33,017 bases of DNA from Sva-07 sp041685755 (GTDB lineage: Bacteria > Actinomycetota > Acidimicrobiia > Acidimicrobiales > Ilumatobacteraceae): the NCBI GenBank assembly GCA_041685755.1, contig JAWLFC010000024.1:1-33017 (forward strand). The letters are read 5' to 3'. Below, piece after piece: positions 1 through 7,636 of the stretch. The position numbers were made by a program, and so were the translations under genes. How positions within the stretch are numbered: the stretch's first letter is position 1; each line of letters opens with the position of its first letter. The notes under the pieces are model-generated. The model was not told the origin of the DNA. It saw nothing but the letters and a program-made list of their open reading frames with translations, and ran no database searches.

Positions 1-852
1 ATCGATGCGCCGCTCGTCGTCGGTGAGATCACCGACCGCGACCTCGTCACGGCGACGTGCAGGGAACATGGCGTGACCCAGGTGGTGCACTTCGCCGCCT
101 ACAAGTCGGTCGGCGAGTCGATGGAGCAGCCGGCGAAGTACTGGCGCAACAACGTCGCCGGCACGGTGGAACTGCTCGAAGCCTGCCTCGCCGCCGACGT
201 CCGCGAGGTGGTGTTCTCGTCGTCGTGCTCGGTCTACGGCACGCCCGACGTCGTGCCGGTCGTCGAGTCGGAATCGATCAAGCCCGAGAGCGTCTACGCC
301 GAGACCAAGGCGATGATCGAACGGGTCCTCGCGTGGTACGAGGTCACCCACGGCCTTCGTTCGGTGAGCCTGCGCTACTTCAACGCCGCCGGCGCGAGCT
401 TCGACGCCCGCATCGGCGAGGACTGGACCTACAGCATCAACCTGATCCCACTCGCCATGAAGGCGCTGCTGCTCGGCGACCGGCGACTCCAGGTGTTCGG
501 CGACGACTACGACACCCCCGACGGAACCTGCATCCGCGACTACATCCATGTCGACGACCTCGCCGGCGCCCACCTCGCAGCCCTCGACCTCCTCGGATCG
601 AACGGGGCGAGCATCGCGGTGAACGTGGGCACCGGCGTCGGGTCGTCGGTTCTGGAGGTCATCCAGGCGACCGAACGGGTGTCGGGTCAGCCGGTCCCCT
701 ACGACATCGTCGGTCGCCGAGCCGGCGACCCGGTCGCCACCTTCGCCGACCCGACCTTCGCCGAGACGACACTCGGTTGGCGGGCGAGGTACGGCCTCGA
801 CGAGATCGTCGAGACGGCCTACGCCTGGCACCGCAGCCAGGTCGACACCTGA
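1..852 (+). CDS. galE: UDP-glucose 4-epimerase, 5'-truncated by the window edge
   Basis: The reading frame is open from base 1 and ends at TGA 850-852, giving 283 residues; the N-terminal NAD-binding GxxGxxG segment lies outside the window. This is an extended short-chain dehydrogenase/reductase. Visible hallmarks are HFAAYKSVGES, SSSCSVYG (the catalytic Ser region), the catalytic YAETK (YxxxK) pair, LRYFNAAGA, and DGTCIRDYIHVDDLA, all typical of GalE. The family interconverts UDP-glucose and UDP-galactose in the cytoplasm, feeding surface polysaccharide synthesis and galactose use. The following gene is convergent, 13 bp away. Related UDP-sugar epimerases are possible, but the motif set fits GalE best. 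Confidence 0.93.
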   Translation: MDAPLVVGEITDRDLVTATCREHGVTQVVHFAAYKSVGESMEQPAKYWRNNVAGTVELLEACLAADVREVVFSSSCSVYGTPDVVPVVESESIKPESVYAETKAMIERVLAWYEVTHGLRSVSLRYFNAAGASFDARIGEDWTYSINLIPLAMKALLLGDRRLQVFGDDYDTPDGTCIRDYIHVDDLAGAHLAALDLLGSNGASIAVNVGTGVGSSVLEVIQATERVSGQPVPYDIVGRRAGDPVATFADPTFAETTLGWRARYGLDEIVETAYAWHRSQVDT

Positions 853-865
853 CGCGACGCGATCC

Positions 866-1651
866 TCAGACCCGTTCGGCGGACGGGTGCGTGTGGGTCG
901 AGCGGATACGGTCGAGCCAGCCGAGCAGCACCGCGACGGCGCGAGGGTCGTGACGCAGCCGGTGACCGGCCCCTTCGAACAGGCTCAGCTCGGCGCTGCC
1001 GTGGGCGTTGACCAGCTGGCGGGCGTCGGACACCGGCACGCTGTCGTCCTCTTCGCCGTGCATCACCAGCATCGGTCGCGGCGCGAACCGGCGGGCCGAT
1101 GCGACCGGCCGGAACCGGCGGAACTCCCGTGTCCACTCCTCCACCGACGGCGGGAACTGCCGGGAGTGGATCGCCCCGATCTCGCGGGCGTGCTCCAGGA
1201 AGCGCCGTGGATGATCGGCCCAGTCGTCGAAGTCGGCGCGGGGGCTCAGCAGCCCGGCGGCACAGACCCGCGGGTCGTCGGCGGCGACACAGATCGCGAT
1301 CGAACCGCCGGTGTTGGCACCGAGCAGGATCACGCTGCTCGCGTCGCTGACCGATCGCAGGTGCGTGATGGCGTTGCGCAGATCGTCGACCCAGCCCTGC
1401 AGCGAGAAGTCGCCCTCGCTCTCGCCGCAACCACGGAAGTTCAGCGTCATCGCGACACACCCCAGCTCGTTGGCGAACCGATCCATCAGTTGCGGGAACG
1501 TGCCACCGGCGCGCTGGGCGTCGAGCGAGGCGATCGGGAACCCGTGGCAGAGGATGATCGCCGGGCCGTCGGCGATGCCACCCGACGGACGGGCGACGTG
1601 GCAGGCGAGGGACAGACCGTTCGAGACGAACCGTTCGTTCATCCCCGGCAC
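866..1651 (-). CDS. alpha/beta hydrolase-fold protein with Asn at the nucleophile elbow
   Basis: 261 residues. The GTG at 1651 is preferred over the ATG at 1642 because GGGAGG lies 7 nt upstream of it. The alpha/beta hydrolase fold shows an oxyanion-type HGFP near residue 36, LNFRGCGESEGDF, a nucleophile-elbow strand followed by GANTGG, a C-terminal Asp region (MHGEEDDSVPV) and a His region (GAGHRL). The elbow should read GxSxG, but the codon at the Ser position is AAC (Asn). The protein may therefore be non-hydrolytic or may use another mechanism. It is probably co-transcribed with the small gene that ends 24 bp upstream. Substrate unknown. Confidence 0.85.
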   Translation of the reverse strand: MPGMNERFVSNGLSLACHVARPSGGIADGPAIILCHGFPIASLDAQRAGGTFPQLMDRFANELGCVAMTLNFRGCGESEGDFSLQGWVDDLRNAITHLRSVSDASSVILLGANTGGSIAICVAADDPRVCAAGLLSPRADFDDWADHPRRFLEHAREIGAIHSRQFPPSVEEWTREFRRFRPVASARRFAPRPMLVMHGEEDDSVPVSDARQLVNAHGSAELSLFEGAGHRLRHDPRAVAVLLGWLDRIRSTHTHPSAERV

Positions 1652-1675
1652 GTCGTCGCCTCCCTCAGCCGTCCG

Positions 1676-1900
1676 TCACGAACGCGGCGTGCGATGACGC
1701 CGACGCCGGCCCGGTATGGCGAGCGCGTAACCCCGGTTGCGGGCCTCGGCGAGGGTGTCGGGGCCGAAGCTGAGCCCGACCCCCTCGGCGACGATCTCGT
1801 CGATGATGTCCGGGTCCTCCCAGGTGTCGAGGTCGTACACCAGCTGGGTGCGCTTGTCGCCGACGAAACGGCTGTGCTCGAACTTCGGATGACGTTCCAT
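1676..1900 (-). CDS. small conserved-looking protein of unknown function
   Basis: 74 residues, acidic in the middle and ending in an Arg-rich tail (PGRRRRHRTPRS). It contains a readable stretch with DLDTWEDPDIIDEIV. There is no signal peptide, membrane segment or recognised domain. The start is supported by a TACGTT -10 box 8 nt before the ATG, suggesting a leaderless mRNA. It is the first gene of a likely two-gene unit with the alpha/beta hydrolase downstream. I do not recognise the family. Confidence 0.65.
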   Translation of the reverse strand: MERHPKFEHSRFVGDKRTQLVYDLDTWEDPDIIDEIVAEGVGLSFGPDTLAEARNRGYALAIPGRRRRHRTPRS

Positions 1901-1908
1901 CGGCGTTC

Positions 1909-1914
1909 AACGTA
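1909..1914 (-). promoter_or_regulatory. -10 box TACGTT, leaderless start of the 74-residue protein
   Basis: TAnnnT hexamer ending 8 nt before the ATG at 1900. No Shine-Dalgarno fits in the gap. Confidence 0.5.
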
Positions 1915-1923
1915 GCGGGGTGT

Positions 1924-4425
1924 TCAACGGACCCACCAACCGTTGAGGTCGACGACCAGATTGCCGCCGGCCTGGGTGAACAGACAGGAGTCGAACCCGT
2001 TGCGCAACGGGACGATCGCACCGTTTGCATTGGTCTCGCCGACCACCGCGTTCAGTGTCGAGGTCGTGCCTCGGGTGGTGCAGTCGTAGGTCGTGACGAA
2101 GCCGGCGGCGACGTGGTCGACGGCGGTCACGTTGACCGCCGCCGACACCGCGGAGTACGTGCCGAGCGAGGCGATGGCCGGACGGTACGACACCGCGGCG
2201 GCCGGCGCGAGCGAACCGCCGGAACCACGGGAGTCGAGGAGCCGCGTCGGCGCCGTCGGAAGATACGACGAGCCGGTCGGCGCGAAGTAGCCCACCAGGT
2301 CGACGACGATCTCGGTCGAGTTCAGGCTGTAGATGCACACCCCGCCGTCGACGCCGACGATCGTGTTGTTGGGGCGGGTGACGCCGGCGACGTAGTTGAG
2401 CGTCGACGTGCGAGGGAGACCCGCCGCGCACGGATACACGGTCGCGAATCCCTGGCCCGATGCGGCCGCGCTCGTCACGTTGAGAGCGACCGCCGTGGCG
2501 TTCGCCGGCAGCGAGGGGATCGCCACCCGCGCCGTTCCACCCGCCGGAAGGCGCCCCGCTCCTCCCAGCCCGATGCGGGTGTCCATCACCCGCGTCGGGC
2601 CGACGGCGTTGAACTTCGACCCGCTGCTCTGGCCCAGCCATCCGGTGACGTCGACGACGACGTCGGTCTGCGCGTGGGCGTAGATGCACACCTGCCCGCT
2701 GGCCGAGAGTGTCGCGATCGCGGTGTTGGCGATGACCTGGCCGGCCACGAAATTGACGGTGGAGGCCGTCGGCCGCGACGAAGTACACGGGAACATGGTC
2801 AGGAAGCCGGGACCGGTCGGTCCGACGGCGACCACACTCAGCACAGCTGCCGTGGCACCCACCGGGACGCCCCCACGTCCGCTCACCTGCAACGCGATCC
2901 GCCCTCCGGCGGGGATCCGTCGCGCTCCCCCGAAACCGCTGCGCGTGTCCAGAAGCCGGGCCGGGGTCACCGCCGTGAATCCGGAGGTCGCTGCGCACGG
3001 CGGCGGCGGGCCGGTGGTGGTGGTCGCGCCGGCGACCTGCAGCGTGTAGGCGCCCAGCGACCCGTACGTGCTGAAGCCGGTGAACGGCGTCAACCAGGCG
3101 CTCGGTCCGACCTCGATCGTGTACCGGCCGGGAGTGGCCACGTCGAACGCCACCGACGACTGCCAGTCGGCCACCAGCGACGGTCGGGCGTTGAGCGCCA
3201 CGCCGGCGGCGTCGCGCACGATCACCTGGGCATGGAGGTTCGAGCCCTCGGCGAGCGCGGGCCGCAGGGTGACCGTGGCGGGACCGACTCCGAGGTCGAC
3301 GGCGAAGACGTCGACATCGCCACCCGCGCCGATCACTCCTTCGGTCGTCGAGGTCGACGCAACCAGGCGGGTACACACGTGGTCGTCGGCTCGAAAGCCG
3401 GTGTACGAGGCGATCTCGGCGATGTCGTCCTCGCGGTTGTTGGCATCGGCGTACTCGCCACGTGACCACTGGGTCACCTCCTTGCCGATCGGGTTGCCCA
3501 TGATGGCAGCCCAGTCGCCGTGGCCTCGGTAGTACTCGTCCCTGGACGTGCCGTCGTGGGACAGCCCGAGCGTGTGGCCGGCCTCGTGAGAGGCAGCCTC
3601 GGCGATCGCCGCCGGGCTGAGCCCGGAGGTGAACACGAACGCCGAGTAGTCGTCGGACTCGTCGAACACGTCGAGCAGGGCGATCCCGAGCGTTCCCCGA
3701 CCCAACCACGGCTGGATCGTCGGGCTGATCACGATGCGCTGTCCGTAGTTCTGATCCGACGGTGACGACCGGCGGAGTCCCTCGACGCCCGGATCGCGGG
3801 TCGTCACGTTGACGTCGAACGGCAGGTAGTCCTCGGCGACGCGGCTCCAGATCTCGTAGATCGCGTCTCGCTGTTGCGCGTTCTCGGGCGGACTCACGAA
3901 TGGCGCTGCGTCCGGTTCGAACTCCGGGATCGATGTCCAGAAGGCGTCGGTCGTCGTGTGACCGTCGACGTCGAGGAAGATCACCTTGTCCGACGAGGGC
4001 CGAGAGCTGAGGTCGAAGACGTCGACGCCGGCAGGTGCACTCAGCGTCGCGCTCGAGGGCGACCCGGTGGTTCCGAGCTCGGACGCCGGCAGGCGGTCGA
4101 CGTAGCCGACCATGGCGTCGGGGGCGACGAACAACGACGGGTCGTGGACGAGCTCCTCGAGCAGTTCGTCGGGTTCCATGCCGGCGTTCTCGGCCGCGAG
4201 GTCGGTCATGCCGGACTTCTCGAGTGCCGCGACCGCGTCCCGGCCGCTGACACCGACGGGTTCACCCGTCGCAGCCACCAGCGCGGCCAGTTCCTCGCCG
4301 GGGCCCGGTGCCGGCTCTGCGGTCGCACGATGGCCTCCGATGGCGACCGACGACGCCAGGACGAGCGCTGCGAGCAGCCCGGCCGCTGAGCGTCGCCGGG
4401 TTCGGCGCGTACCGGACGCGATCAC
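1924..4425 (-). CDS. secreted zinc metalloprotease with three C-terminal LDTR repeats
   Basis: 833 residues from GTG 4425. This start is chosen because TACCGT lies 6 nt upstream and because it puts the basic n-region (TRRTRRRS) and the hydrophobic core directly at the N-terminus as a signal peptide; an ATG at 4491 would add 22 residues. HEAGHTLGLSHD at residues 280-291 is a metzincin-type zinc site (His280, Glu281, His284, His290) with a plausible Met-turn (AAIMGNP, Met309). Residues about 361-465 look like a pre-peptidase C-terminal (PPC) beta domain. A TTTTGPPPP linker then leads to three homologous beta-rich repeats of about 110 residues (about 483-597, 605-714, 722-833). Each starts with TPAR/GPTR plus LLDTR, VMDTR or LLDSR and ends VVDVTGWL, VVDLVGYF or VVDLNGWW. 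It probably acts outside the cell; substrate unknown. Confidence 0.88.
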   Translation of the reverse strand: MIASGTRRTRRRSAAGLLAALVLASSVAIGGHRATAEPAPGPGEELAALVAATGEPVGVSGRDAVAALEKSGMTDLAAENAGMEPDELLEELVHDPSLFVAPDAMVGYVDRLPASELGTTGSPSSATLSAPAGVDVFDLSSRPSSDKVIFLDVDGHTTTDAFWTSIPEFEPDAAPFVSPPENAQQRDAIYEIWSRVAEDYLPFDVNVTTRDPGVEGLRRSSPSDQNYGQRIVISPTIQPWLGRGTLGIALLDVFDESDDYSAFVFTSGLSPAAIAEAASHEAGHTLGLSHDGTSRDEYYRGHGDWAAIMGNPIGKEVTQWSRGEYADANNREDDIAEIASYTGFRADDHVCTRLVASTSTTEGVIGAGGDVDVFAVDLGVGPATVTLRPALAEGSNLHAQVIVRDAAGVALNARPSLVADWQSSVAFDVATPGRYTIEVGPSAWLTPFTGFSTYGSLGAYTLQVAGATTTTGPPPPCAATSGFTAVTPARLLDTRSGFGGARRIPAGGRIALQVSGRGGVPVGATAAVLSVVAVGPTGPGFLTMFPCTSSRPTASTVNFVAGQVIANTAIATLSASGQVCIYAHAQTDVVVDVTGWLGQSSGSKFNAVGPTRVMDTRIGLGGAGRLPAGGTARVAIPSLPANATAVALNVTSAAASGQGFATVYPCAAGLPRTSTLNYVAGVTRPNNTIVGVDGGVCIYSLNSTEIVVDLVGYFAPTGSSYLPTAPTRLLDSRGSGGSLAPAAAVSYRPAIASLGTYSAVSAAVNVTAVDHVAAGFVTTYDCTTRGTTSTLNAVVGETNANGAIVPLRNGFDSCLFTQAGGNLVVDLNGWWVR

Positions 4426-4431
4426 GTCGCA

Positions 4432-4437
4432 ACGGTA
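4432..4437 (-). promoter_or_regulatory. -10 box TACCGT, leaderless GTG start of the metalloprotease
   Basis: TAnnnT hexamer 6 nt before GTG 4425. It decides the start of the metalloprotease gene. Confidence 0.5.
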
Positions 4438-4538
4438 CCGGGTGCTCCGACGCGTTTCGTCACACGAACGCGACAGTGCCGGGACCGACACGGCCCCGGC
4501 ACTGCACGGACTGTGGGACTGACGCCATCACGACCTCG

Positions 4539-4569
4539 ATTGCACGTGGGGTCTGACCCCTGGTGCAAT
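4539..4569. repeat. REP-like palindrome with a GGGGTCTGACCCC core
   Basis: A 31-bp near-perfect inverted repeat: 15-bp arms with two central mismatches around a single-T spacer. Its length and shape resemble the palindromes that flank the RAYT gene at 10.6-11.5 kb, but the sequence is different. It lies in the 4426-4746 gap between two genes on the minus strand. It may be an extragenic palindromic repeat or a bidirectional terminator. Confidence 0.55.
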
Positions 4570-4652
4570 GCTCGGACGCCGCGGGGACCAGCTGCGGCGA
4601 TGACGGTCAGCGGGGGTTGGCGGAGATTCGCCAGGCGGTCCAGCCTGTCGGC

Positions 4653-4746
4653 CTAGCGGCCAACCACCTCCAGGGTCCCGTGAAAATTCTCTGGCATGTT
4701 GTTGGACCACCTCCTCTCTCTGGTCCGGCCATTCCAGCACAGCCGA
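4653..4746 (-). other. gap with a hairpin-borne Shine-Dalgarno and a 14-codon ORF
   Basis: The 4426-4746 gap holds no ordinary gene. Downstream of the isomerase stop, a 6-bp hairpin (arms 4704-4709 and 4721-4726) carries AGGAGG in its loop. An ATG at 4697 follows 11 nt later and opens MPENFHGTLEVVGR, ending at TAG 4653-4655. The spacing is long for a ribosome site and I know no such peptide family. The hairpin could equally be a weak terminator of the isomerase transcript. Confidence 0.2.
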
Positions 4747-5574
4747 TCAGATCGTGTACGACTGGTTTTCGAGAATTTTCGACGCCAGCGCGAGGTCGCC
4801 GTCGATCACCACCTGATCGAGCAGCTCGTCGGGGCCGACGCGGCCGGCGCAGCGCCGGGTCATCACGCCGACCGGCATCGTCAACCTCACGGTGGGCGCG
4901 CCGGTGAGCGCCGGCACGACACGGGCGCGCTCGGCGACGTCGACGTGCAGCTCCCGAACGACGGCCCCACCGTCGGTGAGGGCGAACGTGACCGACTGCC
5001 CGGCGGCAGCGCCCGCCTTCTTGCCGACGACGAAGCCGAGGGCGGTCGCCATCTCGTCGAGCACGACGTCGACGGCGAGTCCCGTCTCGTGCCCGGGTCG
5101 GCCGACGGCATCGCGGATGTCCTGCTCGTGCAACCAGCAGTCGAACACGCGGATCTGCATGAAGCGGCCGTAGGTGTCCATCCCCGCCGGGGTGAACGAC
5201 TCGGCGTTCCACTCCTCGTCGCTCATCTGCTCCAGCGCTGCCAGCCGAGCCCCCGTCAACTCGCGGAAACGCGACAGCACCTCGTTCGGGGGCACCGGGC
5301 GCAGCGATTCGACCCACTGCTCGTTGAACGCACCGATGTCGTTGCGGACATGGGTGTTCACGTCACGGTCGATCTCGACGTCCGGACCCGCCTCGCCGGA
5401 GAGCATCGCCTCGGTGCCGACGATGTGGCCGACGTTGTCCTGCACCGACCAGCCCGGCAACGGCGACGGCAGCTGCCACTGCTCGTCGTCGAGCTCCGCC
5501 AGCAGATCGCCGAGACTCGTCCACACCTCCCCGAGCGCGGCGACGGTGCGGTCCTTCGGAACGATCGATGCCAT
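4747..5574 (-). CDS. maleylpyruvate isomerase family mycothiol-dependent enzyme
   Basis: 275 residues with the MDMPI/DinB-like layout. An N-terminal four-helix domain (about 1-160) contains GWSVQDNVGHIVGTE and FDCWLHEQDIRDAVGRPG, followed by a C-terminal SCP2-like half (about 165-275). Candidate metal ligands by family spacing are His50, Asp145 (Glu in characterised maleylpyruvate isomerase) and His149. Family members are metal-dependent and use mycothiol, the actinobacterial low-molecular-weight thiol, for isomerisation or thiol transfer. The substrate of this paralogue cannot be read from sequence; no gentisate-pathway genes are nearby. Confidence 0.85.
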   Translation of the reverse strand: MASIVPKDRTVAALGEVWTSLGDLLAELDDEQWQLPSPLPGWSVQDNVGHIVGTEAMLSGEAGPDVEIDRDVNTHVRNDIGAFNEQWVESLRPVPPNEVLSRFRELTGARLAALEQMSDEEWNAESFTPAGMDTYGRFMQIRVFDCWLHEQDIRDAVGRPGHETGLAVDVVLDEMATALGFVVGKKAGAAAGQSVTFALTDGGAVVRELHVDVAERARVVPALTGAPTVRLTMPVGVMTRRCAGRVGPDELLDQVVIDGDLALASKILENQSYTI

Positions 5575-5643
5575 CGCGTCATGCTGCCAGCCACCGGTGG
5601 ACGCGGTCCCAGCGGAAGCTGCGGGACGTCGGATCCCCGGCAG

Positions 5644-6105
5644 TCAGATGACGTCGTCGAGCGGCGCCCGCGGACCGACGGCCCCGATCGCCTCGAAGTA
5701 GTCGAGGTGGGCTTCGACGACGTTGACGGCGTCGACGTCGTCGAGCAGCTCCACTCCGCTGGCCTCGGCCTGGCCGAGCAACCACGCCGTGAGTGCGTCC
5801 TCGGTGATCACCACGGGGTCGAGGATCGACTGCGGTGCGTCGACGACGTCGTCCGGCTGCAGGCCCTGTTCGTGCAGCCAACGCATGTGGAACACGAGCA
5901 ACTGTTGGACCTCTTCGGGCGTGAGCCGGGCCTGGCTCTCCTCGGGCAGGCGGTCGCACACGAAGTCGACGGCCTCGTCGAGCTGGTACACGACGCGTGG
6001 CGCCACCGAGTCGAGACGGCGGGCCTCACGGCCGACGGCGACGGCCGCGATCACGAACACGCCGAGCGCGGCGACCACGGCGAACAGGATCGTCACGACG
6101 TCCAT
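5644..6105 (-). CDS. membrane-anchored protein of unknown function
   Basis: 153 residues. One N-terminal hydrophobic segment (about 3-26, TILFAVVAALGVFVIAAVAV) is followed by a soluble acidic, largely helical domain with VVYQLDEAVDFVCDRLPEE and LLVFHMRWLHEQGL. This is a single-pass anchor with a cytoplasmic or exported domain of unknown function. TAGACT 9 nt before the ATG supports the start. The gene stands alone between the isomerase and the acyl-CoA dehydrogenase on the same strand. Confidence 0.7.
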   Translation of the reverse strand: MDVVTILFAVVAALGVFVIAAVAVGREARRLDSVAPRVVYQLDEAVDFVCDRLPEESQARLTPEEVQQLLVFHMRWLHEQGLQPDDVVDAPQSILDPVVITEDALTAWLLGQAEASGVELLDDVDAVNVVEAHLDYFEAIGAVGPRAPLDDVI

Positions 6106-6114
6106 ACGCCGCTC

Positions 6115-6120
6115 AGTCTA
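6115..6120 (-). promoter_or_regulatory. -10 box TAGACT for the membrane-anchored protein
   Basis: TAnnnT hexamer ending 9 nt before the ATG at 6105. Confidence 0.4.
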
Positions 6121-6137
6121 CGAACCCCCGATGCGAA

Positions 6138-6169
6138 GAGCCTCGACGCGCGAGTCCGCGCCGAGGCTC
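6138..6169 (-). terminator. GC-rich hairpin after the acyl-CoA dehydrogenase
   Basis: Outer arms GAGCCTCG/CGAGGCTC (8 bp) enclose an inner CGCG/CGCG pairing. The hairpin begins 12 nt past the acyl-CoA dehydrogenase stop. It has no T tract, which is common for actinobacterial terminators. Confidence 0.45.
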
Positions 6170-6180
6170 GTCGCCGGTTC

Positions 6181-7296
6181 TCAGATGCCGATGCGCTGGG
6201 CGAGCTGCTCGCGGTGGTAGGTGGGGTCACCGAAGAGGAGCTCGGAGCTCTTGGCCCGCTTGAAGTAGAGGTGAGCCGGGTGCTCCCAGGTGAAGCCGAT
6301 GCCGCCGTGGATCTGGATGTTCTCGGCGGCGGCGTGGAAGTACGCCTCGGAGCAGTAGGCCTTGGCGAGCGAGGCGGTCGAGGGCAGCTCGTCGTTCATC
6401 TCGCTGGCGCACCACATGCCGTAGTAGGCGGCCGACTTGGCCGACTCGACCTCGAGCAGCATGTCGGCGCACTTGTGCTTGATCGCCTGGAACGAGCCGA
6501 TCGGGCGGCCGAACTGCACGCGCACCTTGGCGTACTCGACGGCCATCTCGAGCACCTTCTGGGCGCCACCGACCTGCTCGGCGGCGAGGGCCACGGCGGC
6601 GAGGTCGAGGACGGTCTGGAGCGTGTCCCAGCCCGTGCCCTCGTCGCCGATGAGCGTGGCCGGCGTGTTGTCGAAGTCGATCTTGGCCTGCTTGCGGGTC
6701 TGGTCCATCGTCGACAGGTTCGTGCGGGTGATGCCCGACGCGTCGCCGTCGACGGCGAACAGGCTCGTGCCGGCGCCGGTCTTGGCGGCGACGATGAAGA
6801 GGCTGGCGGCGTTGCCGTCGAGCACGAACGACTTGGTGCCCGAGAGCGCGTAGCCGTCACCCGAGGCGGTGGCCTCCATCGTGATGCCCGACTCGTCCCA
6901 CTTGCCCGAGGGCTCGGTGTAGGCGAGCGTGGCGATGGTCTCGCCCGACGCGATGCCGGGGAGGTACTTCGCCTTCGCGTCGTCGTCGCCCGACTGCAGC
7001 AGCGTGTTCGCGGCGAGGACGGCGCTGGAGAAGAACGGTGCACACAGCAGCGCCCGCCCCATTTCCTCGAGGACGATGCCGAGCTCGACGAAGCCGTAGC
7101 CGGAGCCGCCGTACTCCTCGGGGATCGACAGGCCCTGGAGGCCCATCTGCTCGCCCATCTGCGACCAGACGGCGGGGTCGTAGCCGTCCTCGGTCTCCAT
7201 CTGCTCGCGGACCGCTTCCTCGGAGCTCTTGTTCTCGAGGAACGAGCGCACGGTCTTGCGGAGTTCTTCCTGTTCGTCGGTGAAGGCAAAGTTCAT
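6181..7296 (-). CDS. acyl-CoA dehydrogenase family protein (FadE-like)
   Basis: 371 residues from ATG 7296; CATGAT lies 7 nt upstream. The typical ACAD order is visible. The N-terminal helical domain starts with FAFTDEQEELRKTVRSFLENK and includes SIPEEYGGSGYGFVELGIVLEEMGRAL. The middle beta domain has LAYTEPSGKWD and LSGTKSFVLDG. The C-terminal helical FAD domain has YAKVRVQFGRPIGSFQAIKHK and IHGGIGFTWEHPAHLYFKRAKSS. It oxidises an acyl-CoA at the alpha-beta bond, passing electrons to ETF through FAD. The C-terminal signature resembles actinobacterial FadE proteins of steroid or branched-acid breakdown, many of which work as heteromers. No partner gene is adjacent, so the substrate is open. 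Confidence 0.92.
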   Translation of the reverse strand: MNFAFTDEQEELRKTVRSFLENKSSEEAVREQMETEDGYDPAVWSQMGEQMGLQGLSIPEEYGGSGYGFVELGIVLEEMGRALLCAPFFSSAVLAANTLLQSGDDDAKAKYLPGIASGETIATLAYTEPSGKWDESGITMEATASGDGYALSGTKSFVLDGNAASLFIVAAKTGAGTSLFAVDGDASGITRTNLSTMDQTRKQAKIDFDNTPATLIGDEGTGWDTLQTVLDLAAVALAAEQVGGAQKVLEMAVEYAKVRVQFGRPIGSFQAIKHKCADMLLEVESAKSAAYYGMWCASEMNDELPSTASLAKAYCSEAYFHAAAENIQIHGGIGFTWEHPAHLYFKRAKSSELLFGDPTYHREQLAQRIGI

Positions 7297-7340
7297 GGCC
7301 GAGATCATGACGGGGTTGCGCACCACCCCGCAACTCTGCT

Positions 7341-7359
7341 TGTGTACACGTGTGGACAC
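7341..7359 (+). promoter_or_regulatory. Phd/YefM-type operator overlapping the antitoxin start
   Basis: Two adjacent palindromic boxes: GTGTACAC (7342-7349) and the imperfect GTGTGGACAC (7350-7359). The first contains TGTACA, the core bound by YefM-family antitoxins at their own operators. The GTG start at 7352 lies inside the second box, so autorepression would cover the start of the message. Confidence 0.55.
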
Positions 7360-7636
7360 CTCCGAGGTTCGTTCGATCGGCATCCGACAGTTGCGCGCCG
7401 AGCTGGCCGAGGCGGTCCGCCGGGCGGCCGCCGGGGACCGCACCGTCGTCACCGCGTCGGGCCGGCCCGTCGCGCAACTCGGACCACTCGACGCCGACGC
7501 GCCCGACCTCGAACGACTGATGGCAGCGGGCGCAGTTCTCGCACCCCGGCGCACGAGCACCTGGCGTCCGCCCGAACCGGTGCCGGTGTGGGCCGGCGTC
7601 CGCATCGACCAGGTCCTCCGGGAGCTGCGCGGATGA
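7352..7636 (+). CDS. Phd/YefM-family antitoxin
   Basis: 94 residues from GTG 7352. Upstream codons in the frame run back into the divergent acyl-CoA dehydrogenase and are not credible. VRSIGIRQLRAELAEAVRRAAAGDRTVVTASGRPVAQLGPL is the usual Phd/YefM N-terminal DNA-binding and dimerisation domain. The rest, with its WRPPEP segment, is the expected disordered toxin-binding tail. It pairs with the PIN-domain toxin downstream and probably autoregulates through the TGTACA boxes at its start. The intergenic space to the divergent acyl-CoA dehydrogenase is only 55 bp. Confidence 0.85.
   Translation: MDTSEVRSIGIRQLRAELAEAVRRAAAGDRTVVTASGRPVAQLGPLDADAPDLERLMAAGAVLAPRRTSTWRPPEPVPVWAGVRIDQVLRELRG

Noticed and set aside
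2113..3465. Long plus-strand frame opposite the metalloprotease gene
   Set aside because: Arg-rich shadow frame; the minus strand carries the zinc site and the clear repeats.
4423..4491. ATG at 4491 as start of the metalloprotease
   Set aside because: It would put 22 residues ahead of the signal peptide, whereas GTG 4425 has a well-placed -10 box.
4704..4726. Rho-independent terminator after the isomerase gene
   Set aside because: A 6-bp stem with an 11-nt loop and no T tract on the relevant side is too weak to call; described instead with the small ORF.
7229..7636. Longer antitoxin starting at 7229
   Set aside because: The extra N-terminus overlaps the divergent acyl-CoA dehydrogenase and matches nothing; the GTG at 7352 begins exactly at the Phd domain.
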